Positions 7,452 through 13,915 of a stretch of DNA of 14,671 bases are shown piece by piece. Position 1 is the stretch's first letter. Every line of letters starts with the position of its first letter. A program made the translations under genes and the position numbers. Under the pieces are notes generated by a model. It was not told the DNA's origin. It did not search any database and saw nothing but the letters and a program-made list of their open reading frames with translations. The stretch comes from CAZART01 sp964487555 (GTDB taxonomy: Bacteria > Bacteroidota > Rhodothermia > Rhodothermales > VXPQ01). The stretch covers positions 1-14,671 of the forward strand of contig CAZART010000126.1 of the NCBI GenBank assembly GCA_964487555.1, written 5' to 3'.

Positions 7452-8759
7452 ATGAAGTACCTTCCGATCATTCTCCTTCTGTCGGGCGGCGTTTTTGCGC
7501 TCGACTATTATGTATTCCGCAACTGGCGTCGATTCCTTCGCGGCCGAAAATCGACGATGCGGTGGACGCTCCCCGTCTACCGCGTGTTCATGTGGGTGAT
7601 GCCGCTGTCGCTGCCTCTCTACTTCCAGCTGTTCCGCTGGTGGGAAGTCGAGCCCAAGCTCGCACGGGCCCTCTTTTTCGGATTTTGGGCCTTCTACTAC
7701 GTCCCCAAGGTGCCGATCGCGCTCGTCCTCCTCGTGAAGGATGCGGCGCGTTTCGTGACGTGGCTCTTTCTCTGGTTCCAGAATCACGTGCCCGGCTCTC
7801 CTGCAGCAGACGCCGCCACCGATTCACAGGCCGCAGCCCGCTCGCACGGCGAGAGCTCCGCACCGCCGGATCTCACGGACATGAAGCGAATCAGCCGCGG
7901 CGAATTTTTGCGACGGATGGGCTGGTCGGCGGCTGCGGTTCCGTTTGTCGTGACCGGATACAGCGTCTTTCGATCGCTGTACGACTTCTCGGTTTATCGC
8001 GTGGATGTGCCGATCGTGGGACTGCCGCGTGCCTTCGACGGAATGACGATTGCGCAGATGTCCGATATTCACGCCGGCTCGTTCTTCAGCGACCGTCCGA
8101 TGTGGGAGGCCGTGTCCATGGTCAACGAGCTGAAGCCGGACCTCGTCGCGATCACCGGCGATTTCGTCAACAACAACGTTGCCGAGATGGCGGTCGTAAT
8201 GCCGGCGCTGAACGCACTGGAATCCGACCTGGGGACCTTCGGATGCCTGGGTAACCACGATCATTACGCCGACGTCGACGACCTCGTCGAGCGCATCCGC
8301 GCCTCCCCGGTTGAAATGCTGGTAAATGCGCACCGGACGATCGCCGTCGACGGTGCGAAGCTCCACGTGATCGGAACGGACAACACCGGGTTCCGCCAGA
8401 ACTACGCCGACCTTCCGCGCGCCTTCGCGGGAATGGAGGCGGGCGGCGAGAACACGCAGATCCTCCTCGCTCACGATCCGACATTCTGGGACGGACACGT
8501 ACGTCCGGATTATGCCGACATCGACCTGATGCTTTGCGGCCACACGCACGGCGGCCAGCTCGGTTTCGAGGTGGGGCCGATGCGCTGGGGGTTGGCAAGC
8601 ATGGTCTACGACCGCTGGGCGGGTCTGTATGCCGAGCCGCGCCGCAACGGCGGATCTTCACAGTTCCTCTACGTGAACCGCGGCCTCGGCACCGTAGGAC
8701 CACCGCTGCGTCTCGGAATCCGTCCGGAAATTACGCTTCTTACGCTTCGCCGAGCGTAG
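7452..8759 (+). CDS. Membrane-anchored metallophosphoesterase (YkuE/YaeI-like)
   Basis: 435 residues. The first about 110 residues hold three or four hydrophobic helices (3-19, 39-60, 71-85, 88-108). A polar Ala/Ser/Asp-rich linker (112-142) leads to a Tat-like segment, KRISRGEFLRR at 145-155, plus a hydrophobic helix (157-171). The calcineurin-like phosphoesterase domain follows, with all metal-ligand motifs: SDIH (Asp205, His207), GDFVN (Asp237), GNHDH (Asn268, His269), AHDP (His341) and GHTHGGQ (His364, His366). It should be catalytically competent with two metal ions and act at the membrane surface. Relatives hydrolyse UDP-diacylglucosamine or other phosphodiesters, but substrate is not assigned here. 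The AGGGGG run ending 5 nt before the ATG at 7452 is one of the better ribosome binding sites in the window and supports this start. It lies 86 bp after the oxidoreductase on the same strand, possibly co-transcribed. Confidence 0.9.
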   Translation: MKYLPIILLLSGGVFALDYYVFRNWRRFLRGRKSTMRWTLPVYRVFMWVMPLSLPLYFQLFRWWEVEPKLARALFFGFWAFYYVPKVPIALVLLVKDAARFVTWLFLWFQNHVPGSPAADAATDSQAAARSHGESSAPPDLTDMKRISRGEFLRRMGWSAAAVPFVVTGYSVFRSLYDFSVYRVDVPIVGLPRAFDGMTIAQMSDIHAGSFFSDRPMWEAVSMVNELKPDLVAITGDFVNNNVAEMAVVMPALNALESDLGTFGCLGNHDHYADVDDLVERIRASPVEMLVNAHRTIAVDGAKLHVIGTDNTGFRQNYADLPRAFAGMEAGGENTQILLAHDPTFWDGHVRPDYADIDLMLCGHTHGGQLGFEVGPMRWGLASMVYDRWAGLYAEPRRNGGSSQFLYVNRGLGTVGPPLRLGIRPEITLLTLRRA

Positions 8760-8784
8760 CCTCGCTGCGCAGGCTGATGCTACG
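8755..8784. terminator. Inverted repeat between convergent genes, possible bidirectional terminator
   Basis: CGTAGC at 8755-8760 is the exact complement of GCTACG at 8779-8784. An alternative inner hairpin pairs AGCCT (8758-8762) with AGGCT (8770-8774). The arms contain both facing stop codons (TAG at 8757-8759 on plus, TAG at 8782-8780 on minus). There is no T tract on either side, so it is at best a non-canonical terminator. Confidence 0.35.
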
Positions 8785-9640
8785 TGGGCCGATACAGCAG
8801 CGGAAAGAAGCGGCCGCCCATCGGCTCACCCACCGGAATGGCCGGCACGCCGTTAAGCAGCGGTTCATTCTTCGCCGATCGTACGCCGTCACGAAAAGCG
8901 TTAATCACCATCGCACGGCGCGGGCGGTGGGTCCGGTTTTCATACGATCCGTGCACCATCAGCGGATGGTGGAACGTCGCCTCGCCCGCCTTGAGCTCGA
9001 TGGCTACCGGATTGAAGCGTTCTTTCTGCTCGTCCGTGAGTACGGTCCGGATCGCCTCCATGTTATTCGCCAATCCCGTGACCGGGAGCAGATCCCACGT
9101 ATGGCTTCCAGGGACGTAGTGGATGCATCCGTTGTCAACGGTTGCATCATCCAGTCCGATCCAACAGGTCAGATGCGCCATCGGCTTCGTGCGCGTCCAA
9201 TAGGAATAGTCCTGATGCCAGGCCACCACCCCTCCGTGCTGCGCCGGCTTGCAGAAAAGCTGGTCGTGCCAGAATCGCACGCCCCCCTCGAGGAGCTGAG
9301 AGGCCGGTACCGTGAACGCGGGATGCCACAGTACGTCGTGAAAGCCCGGGCGAATACGCCAGGCGCCGAGCGCGTGAAAGAGGACGTTGTTCGGATCGCC
9401 CGATTCGTTGGTATGATACTCGTACCACAGCTCGCGGCCTTCGTGATCGGGGTCGAAAAACTCCTCCAGCTCCGACCGCAGCGCCTCGATTTGTTCGTCC
9501 TCCAGGATGCGGATGCCGGCGACGTAGCCGTTCTCATGGAAGAAAGTGATCTGTTCGTCCGACAGCCGGTAGGGCTCCGAATCGCCGTTTCCGCGGAATT
9601 GATCGCCAATGGGTTCGTGGATCTTCGCTAGGTCGTTCAT
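8780..9640 (-). CDS. Phytanoyl-CoA dioxygenase (PhyH) family Fe(II)/2-oxoglutarate oxygenase
   Basis: 286 residues, typical for the family. After a short polar N-terminus, LSDEQITFFHENGYVAGIRIL (27-46) is the usual PhyH opening. The jelly-roll core holds the iron ligands His142 and Asp144 in WHQDYSYW and the distal His230 in HPLMVHGSYENRT. Arg239 or Arg241 (HRPRRAMVINAF) is in place to bind the 2-oxoglutarate carboxylate. VDNGCIHYVPGSH (168-180) is another family hallmark. With all ligands present it should be an active cytosolic hydroxylase; no signal peptide is seen. Substrates in bacteria range from acyl-CoAs to ectoine and natural products, so none is proposed. It faces the phosphoesterase gene end to end (20 bp apart) and is divergent from cydA. 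ATG at 9640 is the first in frame; the upstream leader is pyrimidine-rich with no Shine-Dalgarno site. Confidence 0.92.
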   Translation of the reverse strand: MNDLAKIHEPIGDQFRGNGDSEPYRLSDEQITFFHENGYVAGIRILEDEQIEALRSELEEFFDPDHEGRELWYEYHTNESGDPNNVLFHALGAWRIRPGFHDVLWHPAFTVPASQLLEGGVRFWHDQLFCKPAQHGGVVAWHQDYSYWTRTKPMAHLTCWIGLDDATVDNGCIHYVPGSHTWDLLPVTGLANNMEAIRTVLTDEQKERFNPVAIELKAGEATFHHPLMVHGSYENRTHRPRRAMVINAFRDGVRSAKNEPLLNGVPAIPVGEPMGGRFFPLLYRPT

Positions 9641-9665
9641 TGGGGTGGGTTGAAGGATCGGAGGG

Positions 9666-9700
9666 GTGGCGAGTCTGGGAGGCGTGGAGAGTATGGAAGG
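9666..9700. repeat. Imperfect 17-bp direct repeat, 18-bp period
   Basis: GTGGCGAGTCTGGGAGG (9666-9682) and GTGGAGAGTATGGAAGG (9684-9700) match at 14 of 17 positions and sit 18 bp apart. A more degenerate, equally purine-rich stretch precedes them (9648-9665). They lie 26-60 bp upstream of the PhyH start, probably in its promoter or leader. Confidence 0.6.
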
Positions 9701-9775
9701 ATTAATGCGTTCGTCGGAGTGTCGAAAATAGCGACTGGCGAGGTCGATCGCACATCGGGTGCGTGCATGTATTTC

Positions 9776-9821
9776 ACGTCCAATTGACGTTTCATCGCAT
9801 CGGTTGACGCGGCGCGTTGAC
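9776..9821 (+). promoter_or_regulatory. Palindrome and repeated TTGAC elements upstream of cydA
   Basis: ACGTC-CAATT-GACGT (9776-9790) is a perfect inverted repeat with a 5-base centre, the size of a small dimeric operator. TTGAC occurs three times (9784-9788, 9804-9808, 9817-9821). The last two precede TACACTTTAG (from 9822), a plausible but unproven promoter region about 70 bp from the cydA ATG. The whole 9641-9893 gap is otherwise free of a credible gene. Confidence 0.35.
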
Positions 9822-9893
9822 TACACTTTAGGTTCTTCAAAGGGCGCGATTCCATGCCGGCGGTGGGGCGGGTTGCAGCAACCGGAGTTTGAG

Positions 9894-11186
9894 ATGACCG
9901 ACTTACTTTTCGCGCGGTTCCAGATGGCCATGTCGCTGGGCTTCCACATCATCTTTGCGGTGGTGGGGATAGGGATGCCGCTGCTTATGGCAATTTCCGA
10001 GGGTCTCTATCTACGTACGAAGGAGGCTGTCTACCTCGACCTCGCAAAGCGGTGGGCGAAAGGCACGGCCATCCTGTTTGCGGTGGGGGCGGTTTCGGGT
10101 ACGGTGCTGTCGTTCGAGCTTGGATTGCTCTGGCCCGAATTCATGAGCTACGCCGGCGGCATCATCGGGATGCCGTTCTCCATGGAAGGATTCGCCTTCT
10201 TCACGGAGGCCATCTTCCTCGGCATTTATCTGTATGGATGGGATCGTGTGCGCCCGATCGTACACTGGTTCAGCGGAATTCTCGTCGCGTTCAGCGGGAT
10301 GATGTCCGGCGTATTCGTCGTTACGGCCAACGCCTGGATGAACGCACCGGCCGGATTCGACATCGTGGACGGAGAAGTGCTGAACGTCGACCCCATCGCC
10401 GCCATGCTCAATCCGTCGAGCCTGCAGCAGGTCATCCACATGACGCTTGCGGCGTACATCGCGACCGGACTCGTCGTTGCAGGAGTTCACGCGTACCATC
10501 TGCTGAAGGATCGCGAGAGCTCGTTCCACCGATCGGCTTATTCGATGGCGCTTGGGCTGGCCGTCGTGTGCGTACCGCTTCAGTTCATCAGCGGAGACTA
10601 CAGCGCAAAGGTCGTCGCCGAGATCCAGCCGGCGAAATTTGCCGCGATGGAAGGGCACTACCGCACCGAAAAAGGCGCACCGCTGGTGATCGGCGGCGTT
10701 GCGGACGATGAGGCTATGGAGATGAAGTACGCCATAAAGATTCCCGGCCTGCTGAGCTTTCTTGCCCACGGGGATCTCAATGCGGAGGTCGTGGGCCTCG
10801 AGGAGTTTCCGCGCGACGAGTGGCCGAATACGTCGATCGTCCACTGGGCATTCGACGTGATGATCGGCTGTGCCATGCTGATGCTCCTTCTTGCAGGGAT
10901 AGCCGCGTGGTCGTGGATCCGAAGGCGCTCATTTCCACTGGGTCCCCGCTTCTTGAAAGCCGCCGTCGCAGCGAGCCCCCTGGGTTTCATCGCGATTGAA
11001 GCGGGATGGATCGTGACGGAAGTCGGCCGCCAACCCTGGATCATCTATGGCATTATGCGCACGGAGGACGCCGTAACCCCGATGACAGGGCTGGTGATTC
11101 CTTTCACGACCTTCACGCTCGTGTACGTTCTTTTATCCGTAATTCTGGTTTTTCTGCTTCGAAGGCAGTTCAGGGAGGCGAGGTAG
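9894..11186 (+). CDS. cydA: Cytochrome bd quinol oxidase subunit I (short Q-loop type)
   Basis: 430 residues, polytopic inner-membrane protein. It oxidises quinol and, with CydB, reduces O2 to water. Haem and proton-path residues are in place: His18 (GFHIIF, high-spin haem ligand), Glu98 (SMEGF) and Glu105 (FFTEAIF), His182 (VIHMTLAAY) and Met323 (HWAFDVMIG) for haem b558, and Glu376 just before GRQPW (378-382). The quinol-binding loop retains QPAKFAAMEG with Lys248 and Glu253, equivalent to E. coli Lys252 and Glu257. The protein is about 90 residues shorter than the E. coli subunit, so this is the short-Q-loop (CIO-like) class. The frame is open upstream to a GTG at 9759, but the ATG at 9894 is preferred: GGAG lies 6 nt before it and the family N-terminus (MTDLLFARFQM) begins there. 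First gene of a cydA-cydB operon. Confidence 0.95.
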   Translation: MTDLLFARFQMAMSLGFHIIFAVVGIGMPLLMAISEGLYLRTKEAVYLDLAKRWAKGTAILFAVGAVSGTVLSFELGLLWPEFMSYAGGIIGMPFSMEGFAFFTEAIFLGIYLYGWDRVRPIVHWFSGILVAFSGMMSGVFVVTANAWMNAPAGFDIVDGEVLNVDPIAAMLNPSSLQQVIHMTLAAYIATGLVVAGVHAYHLLKDRESSFHRSAYSMALGLAVVCVPLQFISGDYSAKVVAEIQPAKFAAMEGHYRTEKGAPLVIGGVADDEAMEMKYAIKIPGLLSFLAHGDLNAEVVGLEEFPRDEWPNTSIVHWAFDVMIGCAMLMLLLAGIAAWSWIRRRSFPLGPRFLKAAVAASPLGFIAIEAGWIVTEVGRQPWIIYGIMRTEDAVTPMTGLVIPFTTFTLVYVLLSVILVFLLRRQFREAR

Positions 11187-11188
11187 CG

Positions 11189-11218
11189 ATGCAGCACCGA
11201 ATCGGTACGATGATCTAG
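11189..11218 (+). other. Nine-codon ORF between cydA and cydB, in frame with cydB
   Basis: Two bases after the cydA stop, an ATG at 11189 opens a frame of nine codons (M-Q-H-R-I-G-T-M-I) ended by TAG at 11216-11218. One codon later the cydB GTG (11222) begins in the same frame. The purine-rich GGGAGGCGAGG (11173-11183) is a much better ribosome binding site than anything directly before cydB. It may serve as a loading site with reinitiation at cydB, or mark a cydB N-terminal extension lost to a nonsense codon. It is far too short to be CydX. Confidence 0.4.
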
Positions 11219-11221
11219 CGG

Positions 11222-12235
11222 GTGGACTATCCTTTTGTCATATCTCTCGTGATGGCGGTGTCGCTGATCTTCTACGCCTTGACCGGCGGAGCCGATTACG
11301 GCGGCGGCATGTGGGATTTGCTTGCGTTCGGACCACGGGCCCGGCGCCAGCGGCAGGCGATCGAAGACACGCTCGCGCCGATCTGGGAGGCCAACCACGT
11401 CTGGCTGATCCTTGTCGTTACGGTGCTCTTTACGGCCTTTCCGCCGGCCTTCGGCGCGCTGATGACCGCGCTGCACATTCCGCTGACGCTCGTGCTGCTC
11501 GGCATCGTTTTCCGCGGATCGGCCTTTGTCTTTCGGAAGTACGATGCGCAGGACGACGACACGCACCGCCGTTGGAGCCGAGTGTTCGGCATATCGAGCT
11601 TCCTCACGCCTTTTCTACTCGGAATCTGCCTTGGTGCGGTGGCCTCGGGCGACATCCGCACGGAAGACGGGGTCCTGGCGACGGGATTTTTTGCGGGGTG
11701 GACCGGGGCATTCGCCATCGGGTGCGGCCTGTTCGCTCAAGGGCTTTTCGCGTTTCTCGCTGCCACGTATTTGACGGTGGACGCCGAAGGGGATCGGGAA
11801 CTGGTCGAAGATTTTCGGCTGCGAGCGCTGTTGGCGGGTCTTTCTCTGGCGCCTGCAGCCGCGCTGGTCTACGCGCTCGCCGCCTCGGGTGCGCCGATGA
11901 TCTTCGAAGGCCTTACCAGCTGGTGGGCGCCCTGGCTGCTCGTTTCGACGAGTATCTTCGCGATCGGTGCGCTCTGGATGCTCTGGCGCCGGCATTTCCG
12001 CATCGCCCGGTTCTTCGCCGCCGGCCAGGTAACCTGCATCCTCCTCGGGTGGTTCGTTGCCCAGTACCCCTATCTGATCGTTCCCGACCTCACCGTCCAC
12101 GGATCGGCTGCCTCGAGCGGCACACTGCACATGCTGACGTGGGCTCTGGGAATCGGCGCGCTCGTCCTTTTCCCCTCTTTCGGCTATCTCTTTTTTGTCT
12201 TCCGACGAAGATCCGGGCCGAAATCGGTTCGGTGA
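11222..12235 (+). CDS. cydB: Cytochrome bd quinol oxidase subunit II
   Basis: 337 residues with eight or nine hydrophobic helices, slightly shorter than the E. coli subunit (379). Family hallmarks are ALTGGADYGGGMWDLLA (19-35, the counterpart of the DGFDxGxG motif), APIWEANHVWLILV (52-65), LFTAFPPAF (69-77) and FRGSAFVFRKY in the third helix region. It forms the heterodimeric oxidase with CydA in the inner membrane. The start is a GTG at 11222, since an in-frame TAG sits at 11216-11218 and the family N-terminus (MDYPFVISLVMAVSL) begins here. No Shine-Dalgarno site lies at the right distance, so translation is probably coupled to the preceding minigene or to cydA, whose stop is 35 bp upstream. 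No CydX-like small subunit follows; the next gene is on the opposite strand. Confidence 0.94.
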   Translation: MDYPFVISLVMAVSLIFYALTGGADYGGGMWDLLAFGPRARRQRQAIEDTLAPIWEANHVWLILVVTVLFTAFPPAFGALMTALHIPLTLVLLGIVFRGSAFVFRKYDAQDDDTHRRWSRVFGISSFLTPFLLGICLGAVASGDIRTEDGVLATGFFAGWTGAFAIGCGLFAQGLFAFLAATYLTVDAEGDRELVEDFRLRALLAGLSLAPAAALVYALAASGAPMIFEGLTSWWAPWLLVSTSIFAIGALWMLWRRHFRIARFFAAGQVTCILLGWFVAQYPYLIVPDLTVHGSAASSGTLHMLTWALGIGALVLFPSFGYLFFVFRRRSGPKSVR

Positions 12236-12270
12236 AGCGGGCACCGACGCGCTCCGACGGCGCAAAGGCT

Positions 12271-12288
12271 CCACCCAATAGGCGGTGG
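12271..12288. terminator. Small hairpin between convergent cydB and DUF1761 genes
   Basis: CCACC (12271-12275) can pair with GGTGG (12284-12288) across an 8-base loop in the 66-bp gap between the two facing genes. Position suits a terminator, but the stem is short and no T tract follows. Confidence 0.25.
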
Positions 12289-12301
12289 TCCTCGACGGGC
12301 A

Positions 12302-12703
12302 TCAATGCCAGAGTCCGAGAATCCCGCCCATAACGGTGAACGTGACGGCATGGTAGCCGGCGTTGATCAGAAAAAGTCGCATCGATTTCCGCTCGAACAG
12401 GTAGAGGATGCCGATCGCCGCAGCAACCCAGCCGATGCCGGCCAACGCGCCGGCCGTGAGCCCCCACGTGAACGTGGCTTCGGGCCCGAGAAAGGCCGCG
12501 AGGTTGAAGGCGATGATCAGCGCGAGAACGAACGTCGTACCGAAAATCATGCCCATGTTGCCCTGCGTATCCTGTTCGGTGAACCCGTTCTCCGCCATCC
12601 ACGCCTTGCCGAATAAGATCGGCGAATACCACAGTCCGCCGATAACGAAGCTGGTGAGCGCGGCGACGAGAATAGCGAGGAGATTGAGCGAGGAGAGATC
12701 CAT
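12302..12703 (-). CDS. DUF1761 family membrane protein
   Basis: 133 residues, the usual length for DUF1761 (PF08570). Four hydrophobic helices (about 7-26, 52-72, 77-100 and 113-131) fill most of the protein. The conserved FVIGGLWYSPILFGKAWM (19-36) after the first helix is the family signature. The function of the family is unknown. It converges on cydB (66-bp gap) and is divergent from the histidine kinase gene, sharing a 173-bp intergenic region that contains two hairpins. No ribosome binding site is clear in front of the ATG at 12703. Confidence 0.85.
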   Translation of the reverse strand: MDLSSLNLLAILVAALTSFVIGGLWYSPILFGKAWMAENGFTEQDTQGNMGMIFGTTFVLALIIAFNLAAFLGPEATFTWGLTAGALAGIGWVAAAIGILYLFERKSMRLFLINAGYHAVTFTVMGGILGLWH

Positions 12704-12753
12704 GGCGGTGCGAGGGTTGGTTGGGAATACACGTGTGGGGATTTCAACGTAGT

Positions 12754-12776
12754 GCGGGCGGACGTCTTCCGCCTGC
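12754..12776. promoter_or_regulatory. Strong hairpin in the DUF1761/kinase divergent region
   Basis: GCGGGCGGA (12754-12762) pairs with TCCGCCTGC (12768-12776) over nine positions, one being a G-T wobble, around the loop CGTCT. It lies about 50 bp from the DUF1761 start and 100 bp from the kinase start. No T tract follows on either strand, so an operator or leader element is more likely than a terminator. Confidence 0.5.
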
Positions 12777-12784
12777 CGAATTCA

Positions 12785-12814
12785 CTGAAGTCGAAGTTTC
12801 GGCGTCTGAAGTTG
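12785..12814 (+). promoter_or_regulatory. Candidate LytTR regulator binding site (9-bp direct repeats, 12-bp gap)
   Basis: CTGAAGTCG (12785-12793) and CTGAAGTTG (12806-12814) match at 8 of 9 positions and are separated by exactly 12 bp, a 21-bp period. LytTR-domain regulators characteristically bind imperfect 9-bp direct repeats 12-13 bp apart. The pair sits 63 bp upstream of the kinase gene that is co-transcribed with a LytTR response regulator, so autoregulation is a natural reading. The sequence itself was not matched to a published consensus. Confidence 0.4.
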
Positions 12815-12833
12815 TCGCTTCTTGCGCCGAAAC
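12796..12833. promoter_or_regulatory. 38-nt stem-loop ahead of the kinase gene
   Basis: GTTTCGGCG (12796-12804) and CGCCGAAAC (12825-12833) are perfect 9-bp complements. Inside them GAAG (12808-12811) pairs with CTTC (12818-12821) around TTGTCG, leaving a small internal loop. The stem ends 43 bp before the kinase ATG. A run of six T lies further on, after GGGGAG (from 12851), too distant for a standard intrinsic terminator. It overlaps the right half of the direct-repeat pair. Confidence 0.5.
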
Positions 12834-12876
12834 GAGGATTCGTGTTGATAGGGGAGTTTTTTGTAAACTCGTCGCT

Positions 12877-13905
12877 ATGGAATACAAGCTCAATGACCGA
12901 ACCATCCGCCTCATCGGCATCCCTGCGTTCGGCGTCGTCATTCCGAACATTACGGGACTGTTCGGCCCGCTCGGTGCTGCGGATGGCGCGTACTGGCTTG
13001 GTTACGTCTATTTCATTCTCCTCTCGTACGGCATCTGGCAGGGTAACCGGTTCTTTCTGCTCAAACAGCGGGCGCATTTCGACTGGTTCAGCCATCCCGC
13101 CCGCAAAGTGATGGTGCTCCTCGCCGCGAACGTGCTCTACACGGCTCCGCTAACGGTCGGGTGGCTGTGGCTCTGGTACCGAGCGACCGGGTTCTCGGCG
13201 GCCGATTTCGACGTCATCCAGATCGTGACGCTCATGAACGTCATCTGCGTCATCTTCATCACCCACGTCTATGAAACCGTCTATTTGATAAAGCAGCGCG
13301 AAGACGACCTGCTTCGTGTGGAACGGCTCGAGCGCGCCCGTGCCGAGGCGGAGCTCGATGCCCTGCGCAGTCAGATCGATCCGCATTTCATGTTCAACTC
13401 GCTGAATACATTGGCCCACCTCATTGAGACGCGCACCGACCAGGCGCGCGCTTTCTGCGACGATCTGGCGGACGTCTACCGTTACATTCTGAGCCGGAAG
13501 AACGAAGCGCTGGTGCTCCTGGGCGATGAGCTCGCGTTTGCAGGCAACTACGCAGCGTTGATGAAGCGCCGATTCGGCGCCGCTATCGACGTCCAAGTGG
13601 ATTCTATTCCTCTGAACGGCAGCCTCATCCCTCCGATCTCGATTCAGGTGCTTCTCGAGAACGCGGTGAAGCACAACGCGTTTTCGGAGGCGGACCCGCT
13701 GCGCGTGCTCATCTCCGTCACGCCGGACGCCGTGACGGTGCAGAACGAGCGCCGGCCGCTCGATATCGTGCGTCCGTCGTCGAAGATCGGCCTTCGCAAT
13801 TTGAATGAGCGGTTTGAGCTGCTGACACGACGCCCCATCGACATCGAGGAAAGCAAGACGATGTATCGGGTTACACTCCCTCTAATTCACAGCACAACGG
13901 CCTGA
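12877..13905 (+). CDS. LytS-type membrane sensor histidine kinase
   Basis: 342 residues from the ATG at 12877. Four transmembrane helices (about 10-30, 38-55, 76-101, 112-137) form the sensor part with almost no periplasmic domain. A short coiled coil (140-162, RVERLERARAEAELDALR) leads into the His_kinase domain (PF06580) with phospho-acceptor His170 in QIDPHFMFNSLN. The ATPase domain has the N-box LLENAVKHN (259-267, Asn262) and the closing SSKIGLRNLNERFELL typical of this family. It senses an unknown membrane or intramembrane signal and phosphorylates the LytTR regulator encoded 10 bp downstream. The frame is open upstream to 12721, but that stretch crosses the hairpins and is not protein-like, so the later start is chosen. 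Stem-loops and a candidate LytTR site precede it. Confidence 0.93.
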   Translation: MEYKLNDRTIRLIGIPAFGVVIPNITGLFGPLGAADGAYWLGYVYFILLSYGIWQGNRFFLLKQRAHFDWFSHPARKVMVLLAANVLYTAPLTVGWLWLWYRATGFSAADFDVIQIVTLMNVICVIFITHVYETVYLIKQREDDLLRVERLERARAEAELDALRSQIDPHFMFNSLNTLAHLIETRTDQARAFCDDLADVYRYILSRKNEALVLLGDELAFAGNYAALMKRRFGAAIDVQVDSIPLNGSLIPPISIQVLLENAVKHNAFSEADPLRVLISVTPDAVTVQNERRPLDIVRPSSKIGLRNLNERFELLTRRPIDIEESKTMYRVTLPLIHSTTA

Positions 13906-13915
13906 GCCCGGTAGT

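Noticed and set aside
8534..9631. Plus-strand open frame of 365 codons
   Set aside because: Runs antisense through the whole PhyH gene, which has all three iron ligands.
9759..9893. 45-codon N-terminal extension of CydA from a GTG
   Set aside because: The extension has no similarity to CydA, covers the regulatory dyad, and a good ribosome binding site precedes the ATG at 9894.
11311..12333. Plus-strand open frame of 340 codons overlapping cydB
   Set aside because: Arg/Ala/Pro-rich shadow in another frame of cydB; no membrane helices or motifs.
12721..12876. 52-codon N-terminal extension of the histidine kinase
   Set aside because: Crosses two hairpins and the candidate operator; translation is not signal- or domain-like, and the first membrane helix follows the ATG at 12877.
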